Below, piece by piece: positions 22,843 through 35,400 of a DNA stretch of 64,000 bases. The DNA comes from Paraconiothyrium sp. Pb-2020 (lineage: Eukaryota > Ascomycota > Dothideomycetes > Pleosporales > Didymosphaeriaceae): contig JAJUBI010000003.1 of the NCBI GenBank assembly GCA_022419385.1, positions 4,216,001 through 4,280,000 on the forward strand, read 5' to 3'. The translations under genes were made by a program, and so were the position numbers. The notes below the pieces were generated by a model that made no database searches, had not been told where the DNA came from, and saw nothing but the letters and a program-made list of their open reading frames with translations. The first letter of the stretch is position 1, and each line of letters starts with the position of its first letter.

Positions 22843-24075
22843 ATGTCTCTGCGCGTCTTGCAACTCTCACGAACCATCGCACCTCATACACTTAGTTCCA
22901 AACGTCAATTAATCCGTACGATGGCTTCTCAAACACCTGTGAAGCTTGCTATACTCGATGATTACCACAACATCGCAGCACAGCATTTCTCCGCAATTGA
23001 CTCCTCCAAGCTTGAGATTACAACTTTCAATGACACGCTACCTTCATATACGCATCCCAAAACTAACGACGCCGATCGCAAGCAACTCGTTGACCGTCTA
23101 CGGCCCTTCTCGATTCTCTCGACCATGCGCGAACGAACCCCGTTTCCTGGCGACCTTCTCCGCCAGCTACCAAATTTGAAAGTCGTTTTTGCTACAGGGA
23201 CACAATTTGAAACATTCGACAAGGAAGCGATGAAGGAATTAGGCATTCAATTAGTTGCTGCGCCAGGGAAGGGGAGGACCGACGGGAAAGGCAGTGGGCC
23301 ATCGGCTCGAGCGAAGATCGATATAAAAAAGGGTGGAGGACATCCTACCACACAGCATGCATGGGCGATGATATTGGCTCTGGCCCGCAACATCGCGGCG
23401 GATGATGCTGTAATCAAAGGTAAAGGAGTAGCTGGAGGGTGGCAAACCGATCTGGCCATCGGGTTACAGGGCAAAACTCTTGGTTTGGTAGGATTCGGGA
23501 GGATAGGTGCGCTTGTGGCGAGAGTAGGGCTCCTAGCTTGGGGTATGAAGATTGTGTGTTGGAGCGCCAACCTGACGCAGGAGAAAGCTGATCAATTGGC
23601 GGAAGAGGTAGGACTACCGGCCACGGGAGGAGGTCTTGCCGCAGAAGATGAGCCTACATTCAAGGTCGTTGGAAAGGAAGGGCTTTTCAAGAAATCTGAT
23701 GTCATCAGTTTGCATTACGTGCTGAGCGCCCGATCGCGAGGTATCGTTGGTGCACAAGAGCTCGGGTGGATGAAATCCTCTGGACTTCTGATCAACACGT
23801 CGAGAGGGCCGCTCATCGACGAAGTTGCTTTGCTGGACGTTCTTCGTAGTGGTCGCATACGGGGTGTTGCTCTTGATGTATTCGACATCGAACCTCTCCC
23901 CGCAGATAGCCCATGGAGGACTGAGAATTGGGATGAAGAAGGCAAAAGCAGGGTCCTTTTAACCCCGCATATGGGTTATGTTGAGGAGAACACGTTGCAA
24001 ACATGGTATGAAGAGACAGCGGAGAATGTAGAGCGATATATCAACGGCAAAGATTTGCTGCATCGCCTCATATAG
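22843..24075 (+). CDS. D-isomer-specific 2-hydroxyacid dehydrogenase
   Basis: This is an NAD(P)-dependent oxidoreductase that interconverts 2-hydroxy and 2-keto acids. In the chain from 22843 (410 residues) the substrate domain is split around a Rossmann domain with GLVGFGRIG. Catalytic residues are visible: Arg in INTSRGPLIDEVALL, Glu in DVFDIEPLP, and His in LLTPHMGYVEENTL. There is an insertion between about 145 and 160 (GKGRTDGKGSGPSAR) compared with the bacterial SerA/LdhD core. Two starts are plausible. The ATG at 22921 gives a cytosolic 384-residue form (MASQTPVKLAILDDY). The ATG at 22843 adds an Arg-rich, acid-free segment (MSLRVLQLSRTIAPHTLSSK) that looks like a mitochondrial presequence. 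The physiological substrate is not determinable. Confidence 0.9.
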   Translation: MSLRVLQLSRTIAPHTLSSKRQLIRTMASQTPVKLAILDDYHNIAAQHFSAIDSSKLEITTFNDTLPSYTHPKTNDADRKQLVDRLRPFSILSTMRERTPFPGDLLRQLPNLKVVFATGTQFETFDKEAMKELGIQLVAAPGKGRTDGKGSGPSARAKIDIKKGGGHPTTQHAWAMILALARNIAADDAVIKGKGVAGGWQTDLAIGLQGKTLGLVGFGRIGALVARVGLLAWGMKIVCWSANLTQEKADQLAEEVGLPATGGGLAAEDEPTFKVVGKEGLFKKSDVISLHYVLSARSRGIVGAQELGWMKSSGLLINTSRGPLIDEVALLDVLRSGRIRGVALDVFDIEPLPADSPWRTENWDEEGKSRVLLTPHMGYVEENTLQTWYEETAENVERYINGKDLLHRLI

Positions 24076-26947
24076 TCGCCCTCTGTGGATCACAATACGA
24101 AGATTGATTTTTACGTATGCACCTAATCACGGATGCGAAACCTAATCTTCTCTTCGGCACTCTATTTTTGACTTAAGTCCGTTCTGGTCCGCGGGGACGC
24201 GCTTTTAACATATAGGCAGTGGACATTCCGCCGAACAGTGATTGTATCAAACCAACCGCCGAGATGTTACCCAAACCTGGCATCCTGGATCTCCTCGAGA
24301 CATACGACTATGCACACTGCATTTATATGCGAGATCACTTGTACAGGGGGAAAACTGACAAGTGCCCTCCTCCCAAATCGATGTATGTTGTTCGCGGGCT
24401 CAGACGAATGTTTGAGTCAAACAGTCCATGTTGTCAAGCCATCTCATCACATTTTACTTGGTGAAGCGAATGGTGCAGTTTCTCGAAAGTGGTTCGCCGC
24501 TCGTTCCGCCGAATTACAATACCGTGTACGCTATTGCGTACCTCCATAGACTGGTACTATGTAACACTGAGCGTAAGATCTGTCTGCTTGGATGTGTATA
24601 ATTGGTAGCTCTCATTGCAGACTTGGGGCCAGAAACCGATACCAGTCATGAAGCGATGTACTTGAACAAATTTCGCCGCATTGCAGTAGACATAGACTAC
24701 AGGAAGTCAGTGGCGAGTTGAGTTGATACGGTGGTCTCTCCATGCTTACCTGGCTTTACTGATACATTATCACTAATCCTTGTCACCGTACTTAGTTTTA
24801 TGGGTATGCCTGTCCAAGTAGCATCCAATTGTCGTTTGTACCACATCAAACAGGCAGCCATGGTGTCCTCTTCGATCGCAGCGCTAATTACGTCTGGCGA
24901 TACAGCCCCGAGTCAAGGTCTCGCCACCGTGCTGTGTGTTAGGGGGCAACTCAGAGCAGGATATGGAATTCAAGCCTTTGACAAGAGCTAGATCTCGGTA
25001 TGGCATGGTGATGGTTATTCTATCCTGGCTAAATTAGGAAACACAGCACACTCTTCGATTTTGATGCATTTATCTCAAACACTGTCATTCAGAAACAAAA
25101 GTTCTGTATGTACTCAATCAGTGTACGGAGGCAATACTTCCGGTGTCAGATTGACTGTATCCGGGAGATCTACTCTAGCGAGAGTCATGCGCGTAAGCCG
25201 CATACCTGGGGCGTTCGGAATATTCAATTGACCCACAGTGCATGGCAGATGATAACCAGCGGATGCGGGGTTATATGCTGAACATGCCTTCTTCAGCTAT
25301 CTAGCATCTCTTCAGCTCTACGCAGTGAAATTAGTGTATCTTCCGACTGCGCTGCTCAGGCAACGGGATCTACACCGTATCTGGTCATATGCGTAGAAGA
25401 GGTGAAGTCTTTAAGCGAGATCCCTGGAAGAGGGTTTAGATGCAATGTATAACTATCAATACCATATCGGCGGGAGGGACTAATGACCAATGAGGGGGGT
25501 TCTCCGCGCTCATAGGCCAGATCTTGACCAACACCCTTGCCCATGAAATCGGGAAGCACACATTAGTTTGGCTCGCAAGAGCTCAACTCAAGCCCGAGGA
25601 TGTCTGGACGCGTGTGCAGAGTACCCACGAACTGTAGGGACTAACATCGGTCATGATGATTCCGGGAATAGGGGTTTTATCAAGGACAGGAACACCAAGC
25701 GGTTGTGACTCAACCGGGATCTCGGAACGTGAGTCTAGCCACGACTCAAGGACCGAGTTCTCGGTTGGCATTTACTTCTAGAAGCTCTGTATAGCTTCTA
25801 TGTGAACCCGCAAAGCTCTGTATAGCTTCTATGTGAACCCGCAAAATCGATATGCTATCAAAGCCTCGAGGCACCGTGCCACTTTCATTATTGGATACCT
25901 CGGAAGTACAAATCGATACATGGCAGTCGACATCGAACCGATCGGCGTTACCGTTCCGAAAGAGACATTGCGTTGCATTCACACCTCTAATTGATGGAAC
26001 TTCTCAGGCAGGAAGGAAGCTACACCACCATGGTGCATGTAGGGAAGGCGTGTACGGGAGGTAACGTTCTCGCGCTAGCCATTTCAGGATGCGGAGCAGC
26101 ATCCTCCGTTGCATTGCACACTTCCAGCACATGACTCGCATACTCCTCCAATTGAAACACCACACTAAATGTATGCAGATCGCTCATTCTGCGACAGCGG
26201 GCGCTATCTCCACAGTGTTCGACCTCTCGAACACGCGCGGTGGCGCGACCGTTAAGACCTGGACTTGAAAGCTTGAGTAAAGCCTCATGCCGCTCCGTTC
26301 GCAATACGAAGACTCACGCTATCTATGTACCATCGTGGGACGGTAGCGATCTTGCAGGATAGCCGGCCCGTTGCTCCTTGCTTCGCTCGAGATCTCCTCA
26401 AAGATCGTGGTTGTGTGATGGACGAGCTTTTGATCGATATCACCCCACGATAGGTATTGGGAGTCGCGCTCAGCGACGCTGTCAACCTGGAGAAACCAAC
26501 ATTTGGCCCGGGATCCTACAGCTGGGTAGCCATTTTGGAGAATTGCTTTGGGCATAACTGATCAGATGGCAACACATAAGCTGCGTGATTGCAGGAGCCC
26601 GAACACGCCTTAATCGCGGAACCCCAAAGCTTACTCCAGCTTTCCCCCAATCGTTCAGAGCCACCCATGTTTGGCGAGCTGTTGCTTCCCGGTATCCCTG
26701 CGCTTACGCGGATATTCGATCCTTGAGCCGGCAAGGGAGCATTAACCCTGGTACTGCCTGCAGCTCAAGCCCATGATTTTAGATGAATTCTCTGGTCGTG
26801 CTGGGTCGGTAGGCACGGTGTCTAGTATTAAATACATGCGGCGTCCCGGGTACTGACTTGCCAGAGGTTCGAGCTCAATTGTGAGTTTCGCGTTCCAGGA
26901 CGACTCTGGAATATCTTTTTGTCTCGAGTGTTCATCTATAAGCGACA
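24076..26947. other. Gene-empty region with possible coding relics
   Basis: This is about 2.9 kb without any gene I can support. A 31-bp tandem duplication lies at 25783-25844. On the minus strand between about 26020 and 26948, several open stretches in shifting frames have protein-like composition (for example SWNAKLTIELEPLASQYPG and SQYLSWGDIDQKLVHHTTT). They are interrupted by stops and frame changes, as in a decayed gene. I could not identify a parent family. Confidence 0.4.
25783..25844. repeat. 31-bp perfect tandem duplication (2 copies)
   Basis: The unit AGCTCTGTATAGCTTCTATG (first 20 of 31 bases) occurs twice head to tail at 25783-25813 and 25814-25844 without mismatch. Perfect identity suggests a recent duplication or slippage event. 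Confidence 0.95.
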
Positions 26948-28854
26948 ATGTCAGCGGAACCTAAGACTGAGATTGGTGTGTCGCACGATGAGCGTCGGGA
27001 GAGTGCGACAGACATTCGACAAGTGCAAAATGTGGCATTGGCAGATGCTACTGCGAAGGCAGGTGTTTCGCCATGGACACCTGCGATGTTCAGAGTATGT
27101 TCTTTCTACATACCAGGGGATATCGCAGTTTGCTCACAATTCCTAGCTTTACGTGTGTCTGCTTGTGGCAACACTGAACTCCTGCATCAACGGTTACGAT
27201 GGTTCTTTGATGGGTGCCATCAACTCTTACCCCCAATACAGAGGTTACTTCGGCTTCAGTGTTGATGAGGGCACGCCTTCCACCGGTATTGTCTACGCCA
27301 TCTACACTATCGGGAATCTGGTCGGTTCTTTCGCCGCTGGACCCGCCACTGATATCAAGGGCCGCAAATGGGGAATGTTCCTGGGATGTCTTATTATCAT
27401 CATTGGTACCTGCATTCAAGCTAGCAGCACGAATCTGGGAGGCTTCATGGGTGGCCGCTTCGTTCTCGGCTTTGGCGTCGCCATCACGTCTACCGCAGGC
27501 CCCGCCTATGCCTCCGAGATGGCCCATCCTGCATACCGTGGTGGTAAGTCTCCCGGCTACAACGTGGAATATTTGTCTTCACATTAAAGGCATAAGCAAG
27601 GCTTCGTTCCTTCGCTTAGCTAAGACAAGTAAATCCTCACTGCTGCAAGACATACACTAACTTTGTACCTTAGTTCTCACTGGAATTTTCAACACTTTTT
27701 GGTTTGTAGGTGGGATCCCTGGCACTTTTGTTCCCTACGGCACATCGACGATGGAAGGCACCATCTCCTGGCGCATTCCCATCTGGCTTCAAATGGTCTT
27801 CGCTGGTGTTGTCCTCGTTTGCTCGCCATTCCTACCCGAAACGCCCCGTTGGTTGATCGCCAACGACCGCCACGAAGAAGCGCTAAACACGATGGCCAAG
27901 TATCACGGTGAAGGAAGCCGCGACTCACCTATTGTACAGCTAGAATACAAGGAGATGGTAGAAGATATCTCCGTGACTGGTTCAGACAAGCGCTGGTGGG
28001 ACTACCGCGAGCTGTTCAACAGCCCAGAGCAACGCTACAGGACTATGATCGTCTTGACCATGGCCTTTTTCGGACAGTGGTCTGGTAATGGTCCGGTCTC
28101 CTACTACTACCCTACGATGCTTCAGGGTGCCGGGATCACCAGCAATCACCGCCGTCTTCTACTCAACGGTATGCAGAACGTCGTCTCCTTTGGCGGTGCC
28201 ATCTTCGGGGCTGTCTACACCGACAAGTGGGGTCGTCGTCCGCAACTGCTCGTCTCCACGGGTATCTGTGTGGGTATCTTCTGCATTGTGTGCGCGCTTG
28301 TAGCTACCAATGTCATCAACGGGCCGGACGGCAAGCCGAAGGTCGATGACACCGGAACACCGATGATCAAGAGCTCTGGACAGGCGAAGGCGGTTATTGC
28401 TTTCATCTTCATCTTCGGATTCATCTTCTCGGCCGGATACACGCCGCTGCAGCAGTTGTACCCCGTAGAGTGTCTTAGGTACGAATCGCGTGCCAAGGGC
28501 ATGGCGTTCTACAACTTTTGGGTCAACATTGCTGGGTTCTACAACACGTTCGTGACCGGCATTGCTTTCTCTGGAGCTGGATGGAAGGTAAGCTATCAAT
28601 TATACAAGATGCTATTGTAAAGGCCTTGAAGCTGACCAGCGTGCTAGTACTACTTCCTCTTCATCTTCTGGGACATTTTCGAATTCGTTTTTATCTACTT
28701 CTTCTACGTCGAGACGCGCCGTCGTACTCTTGAGGAGCTTTCGGAAATTTTCAGGGCGAAGAAGCCGGTCAAGGCTTCCCTCAGCAGGACGCAAATCGTT
28801 ATGCACGGCAACCAAGGTGTCACCGAGGTGCTTGACAAGGAGACGGCAGCATAA
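26948..28854 (+). CDS. MFS sugar transporter (lactose permease-like)
   Basis: This is a 554-residue proton-coupled sugar transporter of the major facilitator superfamily in the plasma membrane. The exons are 26948-27094, 27147-27543, 27674-28587 and 28648-28854, and the frame closes. Twelve-helix architecture is visible with the family signatures NGYDGSLMGAI (helix 1), DIKGRKWGMFLG (loop 2-3), PETPRWLIANDRHEEAL (after helix 6), and DKWGRRPQLLV (loop 8-9). The stretch GQWSGNGPVSYYYPTML in helix 7 matches the fungal lactose/disaccharide permease subgroup. The cytoplasmic tail ends in DKETAA. The substrate is inferred from subgroup resemblance only. It is convergent with the CSC1-like gene, with only about 116 nt between stops. 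Confidence 0.93.
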
Positions 28855-28970
28855 AGCCGTTGGGGAAGATATATATTCAAGTGGAGCATGGCCTCAAATC
28901 AATACCCTCATTCATTTACAGCTTTGTGCAATATTCGAGCCACTCAGCTCCCTGCATTTGTCAACTTTCC

Positions 28971-31834
28971 TCACCACTTCACTGCTTCCTTGAAGATCGG
29001 TACTTGGTCGAAGTCATCAGTAGACCACTTTACTTCGCCTTTCTCGTCAATCCAAGCTCCACCATCACTAGCTTCAACCTGGTTCTCCTCCAAATCCTGC
29101 AAGATTTTCTTACTGGTCTTAGCCTCGTCTCTCGGTATCCATACCACCGGCGTCTGACTCGTGAAGGCGGGATCGAGGTATGCCTTTCGCAACTGCTCCT
29201 CGCTGTACTGTGGAACATCGTCTTCATCCCATTCGGTATCTTCGCGGAGCCACGCCCGCATCGCACGGTGAGAAGCATATCTTTGAGGTTCAAAAAATCG
29301 CGCTAGCGGAGAGAGGTACTTCGGTGGGATTGGAGTATGCTCAACAATTTGTTGAACGTGGTGTGAAACCACCCCTTCTTCTGTTTCTCGGTCGCCTAGC
29401 AGCGGAGCACCCTCACCATCCTCTTCAGCACTTAGGTCGGCAGGCAAAAATTTCTCTAAAGGATCAAAGTACCTGTTCGTCATGGCGTTGAAGAGTATAG
29501 TCGCAATGAATAAAATAGCAATCAGAATTGACGGACCTTTCGCCTGCCGCAGACCAAAAAGACCCAACAGGCAGAGCTCGGCGATATAAACGCCTCCGAG
29601 TATTTGCTGCAGAGCAAGCGTGTAGCAATGACCTTTGGTGTCGATCTTTGGCGAGACGGTAAAGAGAAGCATGTAGCGGTAGCTGAAGTAGAAGCAGGTA
29701 AGCCCAACAGCAGCGAAGCCGAGGACGAGCGGGGCGATGCAGGAGTATGCAATAGCTATAACAAGTGAGCACAAAAAGATCAATACCGCGTTTGTCGGCC
29801 TACATACCTATGATCAAGAAATTGCCATACTTTGGGAATACCTTACCCCACTGAATGCCCTTCAATTGTGTGAATCTCTTGTATTTCTGCCTAGGTGTCT
29901 TGTCGAAGAACTTGTCAAAGAAGATGTAAGACGCAAGATCGGAGTAGTTCAGCATGTTGTTCGAGGCATTTGTCAAGCCTTGCACGATGAAGTAGCTGAG
30001 GTACGAATTGGCTGCGCTGGGCAAATTGGCCGCAAGTATAGTTGGAATTGATGAAGGGTTATTTGCGGCTTGAGACAGTACCGCAGCGGCACCGGAAGCT
30101 AGTGTGTTGATCAAGAAGACCTGGAGGACCTGGAAGACAAAGTACCACCGGAGTACTTTGAGCTCAACGGAAGTATTGGTAGGTTCACCGAGCGCTTTGA
30201 ATACGGCTGCAACTCGTCAGAATCTATTTTAAACCAAAAAGGTAACTTACTTTACCTCTAAAAATGTTTGGGACAAACGAAGCAAGAGCACTGAGCAGTG
30301 CAGCAGGTACCAGTCCGGCCAAGAGACTGGTCACGGTTTCAGGAAGGTTGTTGAGCCAACTAAGCCATTTGTAGGTATTCGCAAGATATTGTACGTTTGA
30401 CCATGCACCAACGAAAGAGATTGGAATCGACCTGTAGATCATTAGCTTGGAGGTTTTCAACAACGTAGTTGTGGCTTACCAGAACACAATGATAGCAACC
30501 ACGAGAATCGTTGCAAATCCTTGTTGGGACATCCTCTTCGCCGGTGCTAATGTCAGATTGTTCCAGATGATTTCTCCCGGCAACACGGAAGTGTACCTCG
30601 GGTTGAGAGCCAGAATCTCCGCAGACGCAATTTGCTGGTATGCGCGCTGTGCCGCAGCTTGTGTCTGAAATTCAACAAACACTGCAGCAGCGCCGCCATT
30701 GCTTTCTGAATTCGCATTCGAATCGCGTGCCTTTCGGATATCTTCTTCCTTTTCCTTAAGTTGCTCGCGATAGTAATCGATACTATCCACCTTTTTACCG
30801 GTCGGCGGCGACTTCAGCGTATGGGTTGGGCGTAAAGACTTTTTCATATGATTCGGGAGATCATCGTAAGTCTTGAAGACGCTGTTACCCCTGTTTCCAC
30901 TCTTTTCCAGCTTGCGCTTCACGTTCTGTATCAAGTTGAGCTCGGCAGCTTCCAGTTCTTCGATTGTGGCATCGCGGTTGGACACGAGAGAATGCAATTT
31001 ATCAGCTTTGGTTGCGGGCCAAACCCTTAGTGCCTCGTCCCCAAAGAACTTCTGTGCATTTTCGTGATCGAGCGTGGCTGTAGGTGCAGAAAGGAAAAGA
31101 ACCGTCCTGGACGACAACCTCTTCGCCATCGGCTTTGACAGGTTCCAAGCTTGCCTGAGTCCAATCAACCAGAGCCTTTCCCTTGCTACAGTAAACATGA
31201 CAAAGCCGAAGTAGATGTACGCAACAACGGCATGAGCATACAGCTTCTTCTTATCTGTGACATTGCCGATCGATATGCGGTCGAGCTGAGACGATGATCC
31301 GCCACCAGTCGCATTGATTGGAAAGAGAATAGGCCAGGTAATGCAGCACCCCACTACGCAAAGGAATATCAGAGTACGCAGAAAACGGAGGTACAGATAC
31401 GAATCCAGGTGCTCATGGTAAAGGACGAATTTGTCAGGAACAACACGAAGCGTGTGGAACCAGGAGAAATATGATCGGCTGGCTGAAGGTGTGCGGTCTC
31501 TGGACACAAGGTTAGTGGCGTCTTCCGAGCTTTTAATAGTATGTGCGCACTTCTCTGGGATGGTTCCGATGAAGGTCCTTGGAGCGTAGATTTTGGGATA
31601 TCGGTTGCGAATGAGTACAAAAGCGATGATGAAGAGGATTGCAGTAAACCACGTCGGTACAAACGCCGATACTATCGCCGCAAGATTATGAGCGGAGCCT
31701 TTTGGCTATTGTGAAGTTATTAACAATGTGACTCAATTTTTGGAGTGTAAAGGGTTTCCAACCTTTGGTTTCTCATCCCATGCTCCTAATTGACCGCCTA
31801 CAGTGTTATCCACTAAGACTTGCTGCGCGTCCAT
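28971..31834 (-). CDS. CSC1/TMEM63 (DUF221) osmosensitive cation channel family
   Basis: This is an 868-residue polytopic membrane protein of the CSC1/RSN1 family, known from plant and yeast members as hyperosmolality- or stress-gated calcium-permeable channels. The exons are 31834-31763, 31705-31551, 31499-30480, 30431-30256, 30206-29808 and 29755-28971, and the frame closes. It has three N-terminal helices (the first about 35-58, IVSAFVPTWFTAILFIIAFV). A cytoplasmic loop follows with an RRM-like fold and a helical insert (AAAVFVEFQTQAAAQRAYQQ), then the conserved seven-helix channel core from IIWNNLTLAPAKRM to about residue 700. The C-terminal cytoplasmic tail has the motif QRYASHRAMRAWLRED. 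Intron 2 (31500-31550) is 51 nt and contains no in-frame stop. Confidence 0.93.
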
Positions 31835-32641
31835 GATGGCACGAGAGGTGTAGAGACTGGAGTGCCGTGGTTCAAAAGAGAAGGGCTAGATGTGCGCAAG
31901 CCGCCCCACAGGAAGCCTTGAAACGAGCAGTGCAGGTCAACAAGACGTCATTCCATCAGCCTGACATCCACAGATCAGACAATGAGCAGTGCAACACGGA
32001 AGATAGGTAATTCGGTTTCACGAAGTGTAGCTAGAGAAGTAGATAGGCGAGCATCAAGAAAGGACGTTGTTAGAGTGCGTAGGCAGAAGGCAGGGATGAC
32101 GTACATCGCGGCTAGGTCTGAGCCCCGGGCCCCAGGGGCCACGCACTCACGTGCGCAGATCTGCGAGGGAACTTCACCTCTACGTTATGACGTGGGGGCC
32201 GAGAGATAATGCTGAATATCTTGATCATGAAGGTTGTTTCAATGCATGGGTTTACCTCTATAGTTATGTCGAGCTGCCTCCTGATGACGAGCTTGACCGA
32301 GAAGCTTTGCAGCTAGCAGAACAAGAGATCGGCAAGTAATTGTCAATTTTGATCTCAATGCCGCTCACTCAACAACTATGATACGGGAATCAGCGAAGGG
32401 ATGCTATGCAACATAAGGTAGGGACATCTGGCGTTGTTCGGCGGCGGGATAGACCCAACCGAGCGTAGCGCAGTGGTCAATGTCGCGCTAAAATTATTTC
32501 TTGCCAAGATTTCGGTCCAACTTTCTCTGCTCACCTTCAAAAGTAAAATTCACGACCATGATAGCCTCTTTGACCGAGTGCTAGCGCAGGCACACTCATT
32601 TTCGAGGCACGTCGTCAAGTTACCCCCCGGCCTACCTCGCC
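31835..32641. other. Divergent promoter region (CSC1-like / UTP4)
   Basis: This is about 0.8 kb between head-to-head genes. Two small plus-strand ORFs (75 and 62 codons) have no domain and are not called. Confidence 0.5.
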
Positions 32642-35400
32642 ATGGATATCCACCGATCGCGCTTCGTGCCATTCCCACCTTCCGCGATCAATGCGCTCGC
32701 TTTCTCTCATGCCGAACCTACGCTTGGAAACAAAGATCCAGAAGGTCTGAGACTTGCTGTGGGAAGGGCGAATGGAAACATCGAGATTTGGAATCCAGCG
32801 AACGGCGCATGGCAACAGGAGCAAGTGTTTTATGGAGGGAAAGACCGCAGCGTCGAAGGCCTCGTATGGACGCAAGAGCCGGACATAAAAGATAAGAAGG
32901 GCAGAACAACGCCAGGAAGGTTGCGCCTGTTTAGCATTGGGTATTCCAACAGTGTTACGGAATGGGACGTCGCCACGGGTCTACCTGCTAGGCATTCAGA
33001 TGGTAACAACAGTGAGGTGTGGTGTTTCGCAGCCCAGCCAAAGTTCTCCAAGTACGCCAAAGGGCCCGAAGCAGAGGAAGATACGCCCCAAAAGCTAGTC
33101 GCAGGCTGCGCAGACGGCACCCTGGTGCTCCTCTCGACTGCAGACAACGATTTGAGGTTCGAAAAATTCGTCGCGCGGTCAATGGTCAAGAAAGCCCGAG
33201 TGCTGAGTGTTACGTTTAAAGACCGGAGGACCGTCATCGCTGGCTTCGCCGACAGCACAATACGGGTCTATGACACAAGGAATGGCTTCGTGATCAGGAA
33301 TATTTCGCTCGGCAACAGAGGTCCTGGGGGCCCGCGCGAAACCCTAGTCTGGAAAGTGAGGACGTTGCCAAATGGTGGCTTTGTATCCGGCGACTCCAAT
33401 GGAGACATCTGCATTTATGACGGCAAAAACTACAGCCAAACACAGCGCATATCGGCTCACGAAGCGGACGTACTCGACCTTGCAGTATCTCGTGATGGAA
33501 CCAAGATATTCAGCGGGGGTATGGATTGCCGGACGAGCTACTACACGTGCAATCAGCGCGGAAAGTGGCGCGAAGTATCCCACCAGAGATATCATGACCA
33601 CGACGTGAAGGCAATGGCTGCATATGATGGGGCAGGTCTTAGTGTTGTGGTTTCCGGAGGTAAGTAAATGTCTCGCTACTTTCGATCTTAGCTAACGATG
33701 CAGGCATTGATACCCAGCCTATCGTTCTTCCCATCCGGAATTTTGGCAAGGAACTTAGCCGTGGTCTACCCGCTCTACCCCATTCACCATCATTGCTAAG
33801 TGCTCCTGATGCCCGCCTTATGGTCAGCTGGTGGAACTGTGAGATTCGTATATGGAGAGTCAAGGCCCAGGATGACCGTGTCGAAAAACCAAAAGTTATC
33901 GCCCGTTTGGCTTTGCAAGGAGACGAGAATATTTCATCAGTCAGCATCACGCGAGATGGTGGGCTTCTGGCAGTCTCCACGGTAAGAGAAGTCAAGCTTT
34001 TTCAATTGCTCGATATGAGCACAGAAGCAGGCTCAGGCCTGCGCATTAGAAAGCTTGAGCTACCTTCGTCTTTGGGTGCAAAACTCGTGAGGTTTACACC
34101 AGACGGCAAGTGGCTCGCTTTTATCAATGTGGCGAATGAGGTATCTATGTTACGCATTATTCGGACCGAAGACGAGCGACCGCGAGCTCTCCAAACACCT
34201 CTCCATCTACACCGACTCGATAGAGACGAGGATTCATTGGATCCTCTCAGCAGTCCCTCCGGCTTGTACAGCAGATCCATATCGCAGGCCGAATTTTCCC
34301 AGGATGGATCGATATTTGCTGTAGCTGACATAGCAGGTTACGTAGACACGTGGGTTACGGAAGGACACGAGGATGTAACTGCACCCGAAGTCGACGTGTC
34401 TGAAAACGACGATGCACCTGGTGACGATGATAACTCTGAGGATGAGGACGGTCCGCAGGAGCAAATAACGTTTCTCGGCCAGCGGTGGGCACGTAACCCG
34501 TCTGCGCATCTGTTTCCACGCCTCGGATCCGCACCCGCTCTGCTATCCTTCGAACCCACGTCAGACAGTAATTCCCGTCCCGAACCCCGGGGCAACCCTG
34601 CGGTACATCCCACACGAGGCAATCCCCACCCGCATTCGCATGAGATACCAGATACAGAACACCGCCTTCTCGTGGTGTCTGCCGACCAGCAACTGTACCT
34701 TTTTGACGTTCTGGCCGGTCGTTTGTCGGAGTGGAGCAGACGGAACCCGCCGTCCAGCTATCCAGCGCAGTACCGGATCCTAAAGTCTCCGGCCAAAGGG
34801 TGCATTTGGGATGCCAACCAGCAACGCGTATGGCTGTATGGGGAGGGTTGGTTATTTATGTTTGATTTGAACAGAGACCTACCCATCCCGGAGGCTGTCG
34901 AGACGCAAGATTCGATCAATGGCGAAGAGCTGGATAACAAAGCGTCTAAGAAGCGTAAGAGGGATGGCGCAAGGAGGGGTGTCAATGGTGCAGGTGATGG
35001 GGTGGCAGAGAAAGATGCGCCGGTAACCAAGATGCGGCGATTTGACAGCGCAGAGGACGACGAGTCGAAAACGCCGGCAGAGATCGATTTACATAATGCA
35101 CAGGAGGGCGAGTCTGACGACGAGGTGGAAGGCGAACAAGGAGCTTTGATCAGCCTTCGAAGATCACGAGAAGAGGTCGACGCAAATAATGGAGCAGATG
35201 ATGATATGGCACACGACACAGATGGACCCCTGGAACAACAAAGACGCTCACCGGAGCCTTGGTGGCACACGTTTCAGTACCGGCCTATACTGGGAATGGT
35301 ACCCATAGGGAAAGAAGGCCAACCGCTCGAAGTAGTACTCGTGGAGAGGCCTTCGTGGGAACTGGACCTTCCCCCACGCTTCGTAGGCGCACACGAATAA
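32642..35400 (+). CDS. UTP4: UTP4, U3 snoRNP (t-UTP) WD40 protein
   Basis: This is a 904-residue nucleolar protein of the UTP-A/t-UTP complex in the small-subunit processome, where it acts in early 18S pre-rRNA processing; the human homologue is cirhin. The exons are 32642-33659 and 33704-35400, separated by one 44-nt GT-AG intron with a CTAAC branch site. The start MDIHRSRFVPFPPSAINALAF is typical. WD40 repeats fill residues 1 to about 690 as two propellers, for example LRLAVGRANGNIEIWNP, VIAGFADSTIRVYDTRNGF and GGFVSGDSNGDICIYDGK. A large acidic/charged insert lies near 560-600 (DDAPGDDDNSEDEDG) and a basic nuclear-type segment near 760 (KASKKRKRDGARR). The ending ELDLPPRFVGAHE region is family-like. 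Confidence 0.93.

Noticed and set aside
32455..32500. tRNA-like start (GAGCGTAGCGCAGTGGTC) upstream of UTP4
   Set aside because: It resembles an A-box/D-arm, but no anticodon arm, no T-arm with GTTCGA and no closing acceptor stem follow. It is chance similarity.
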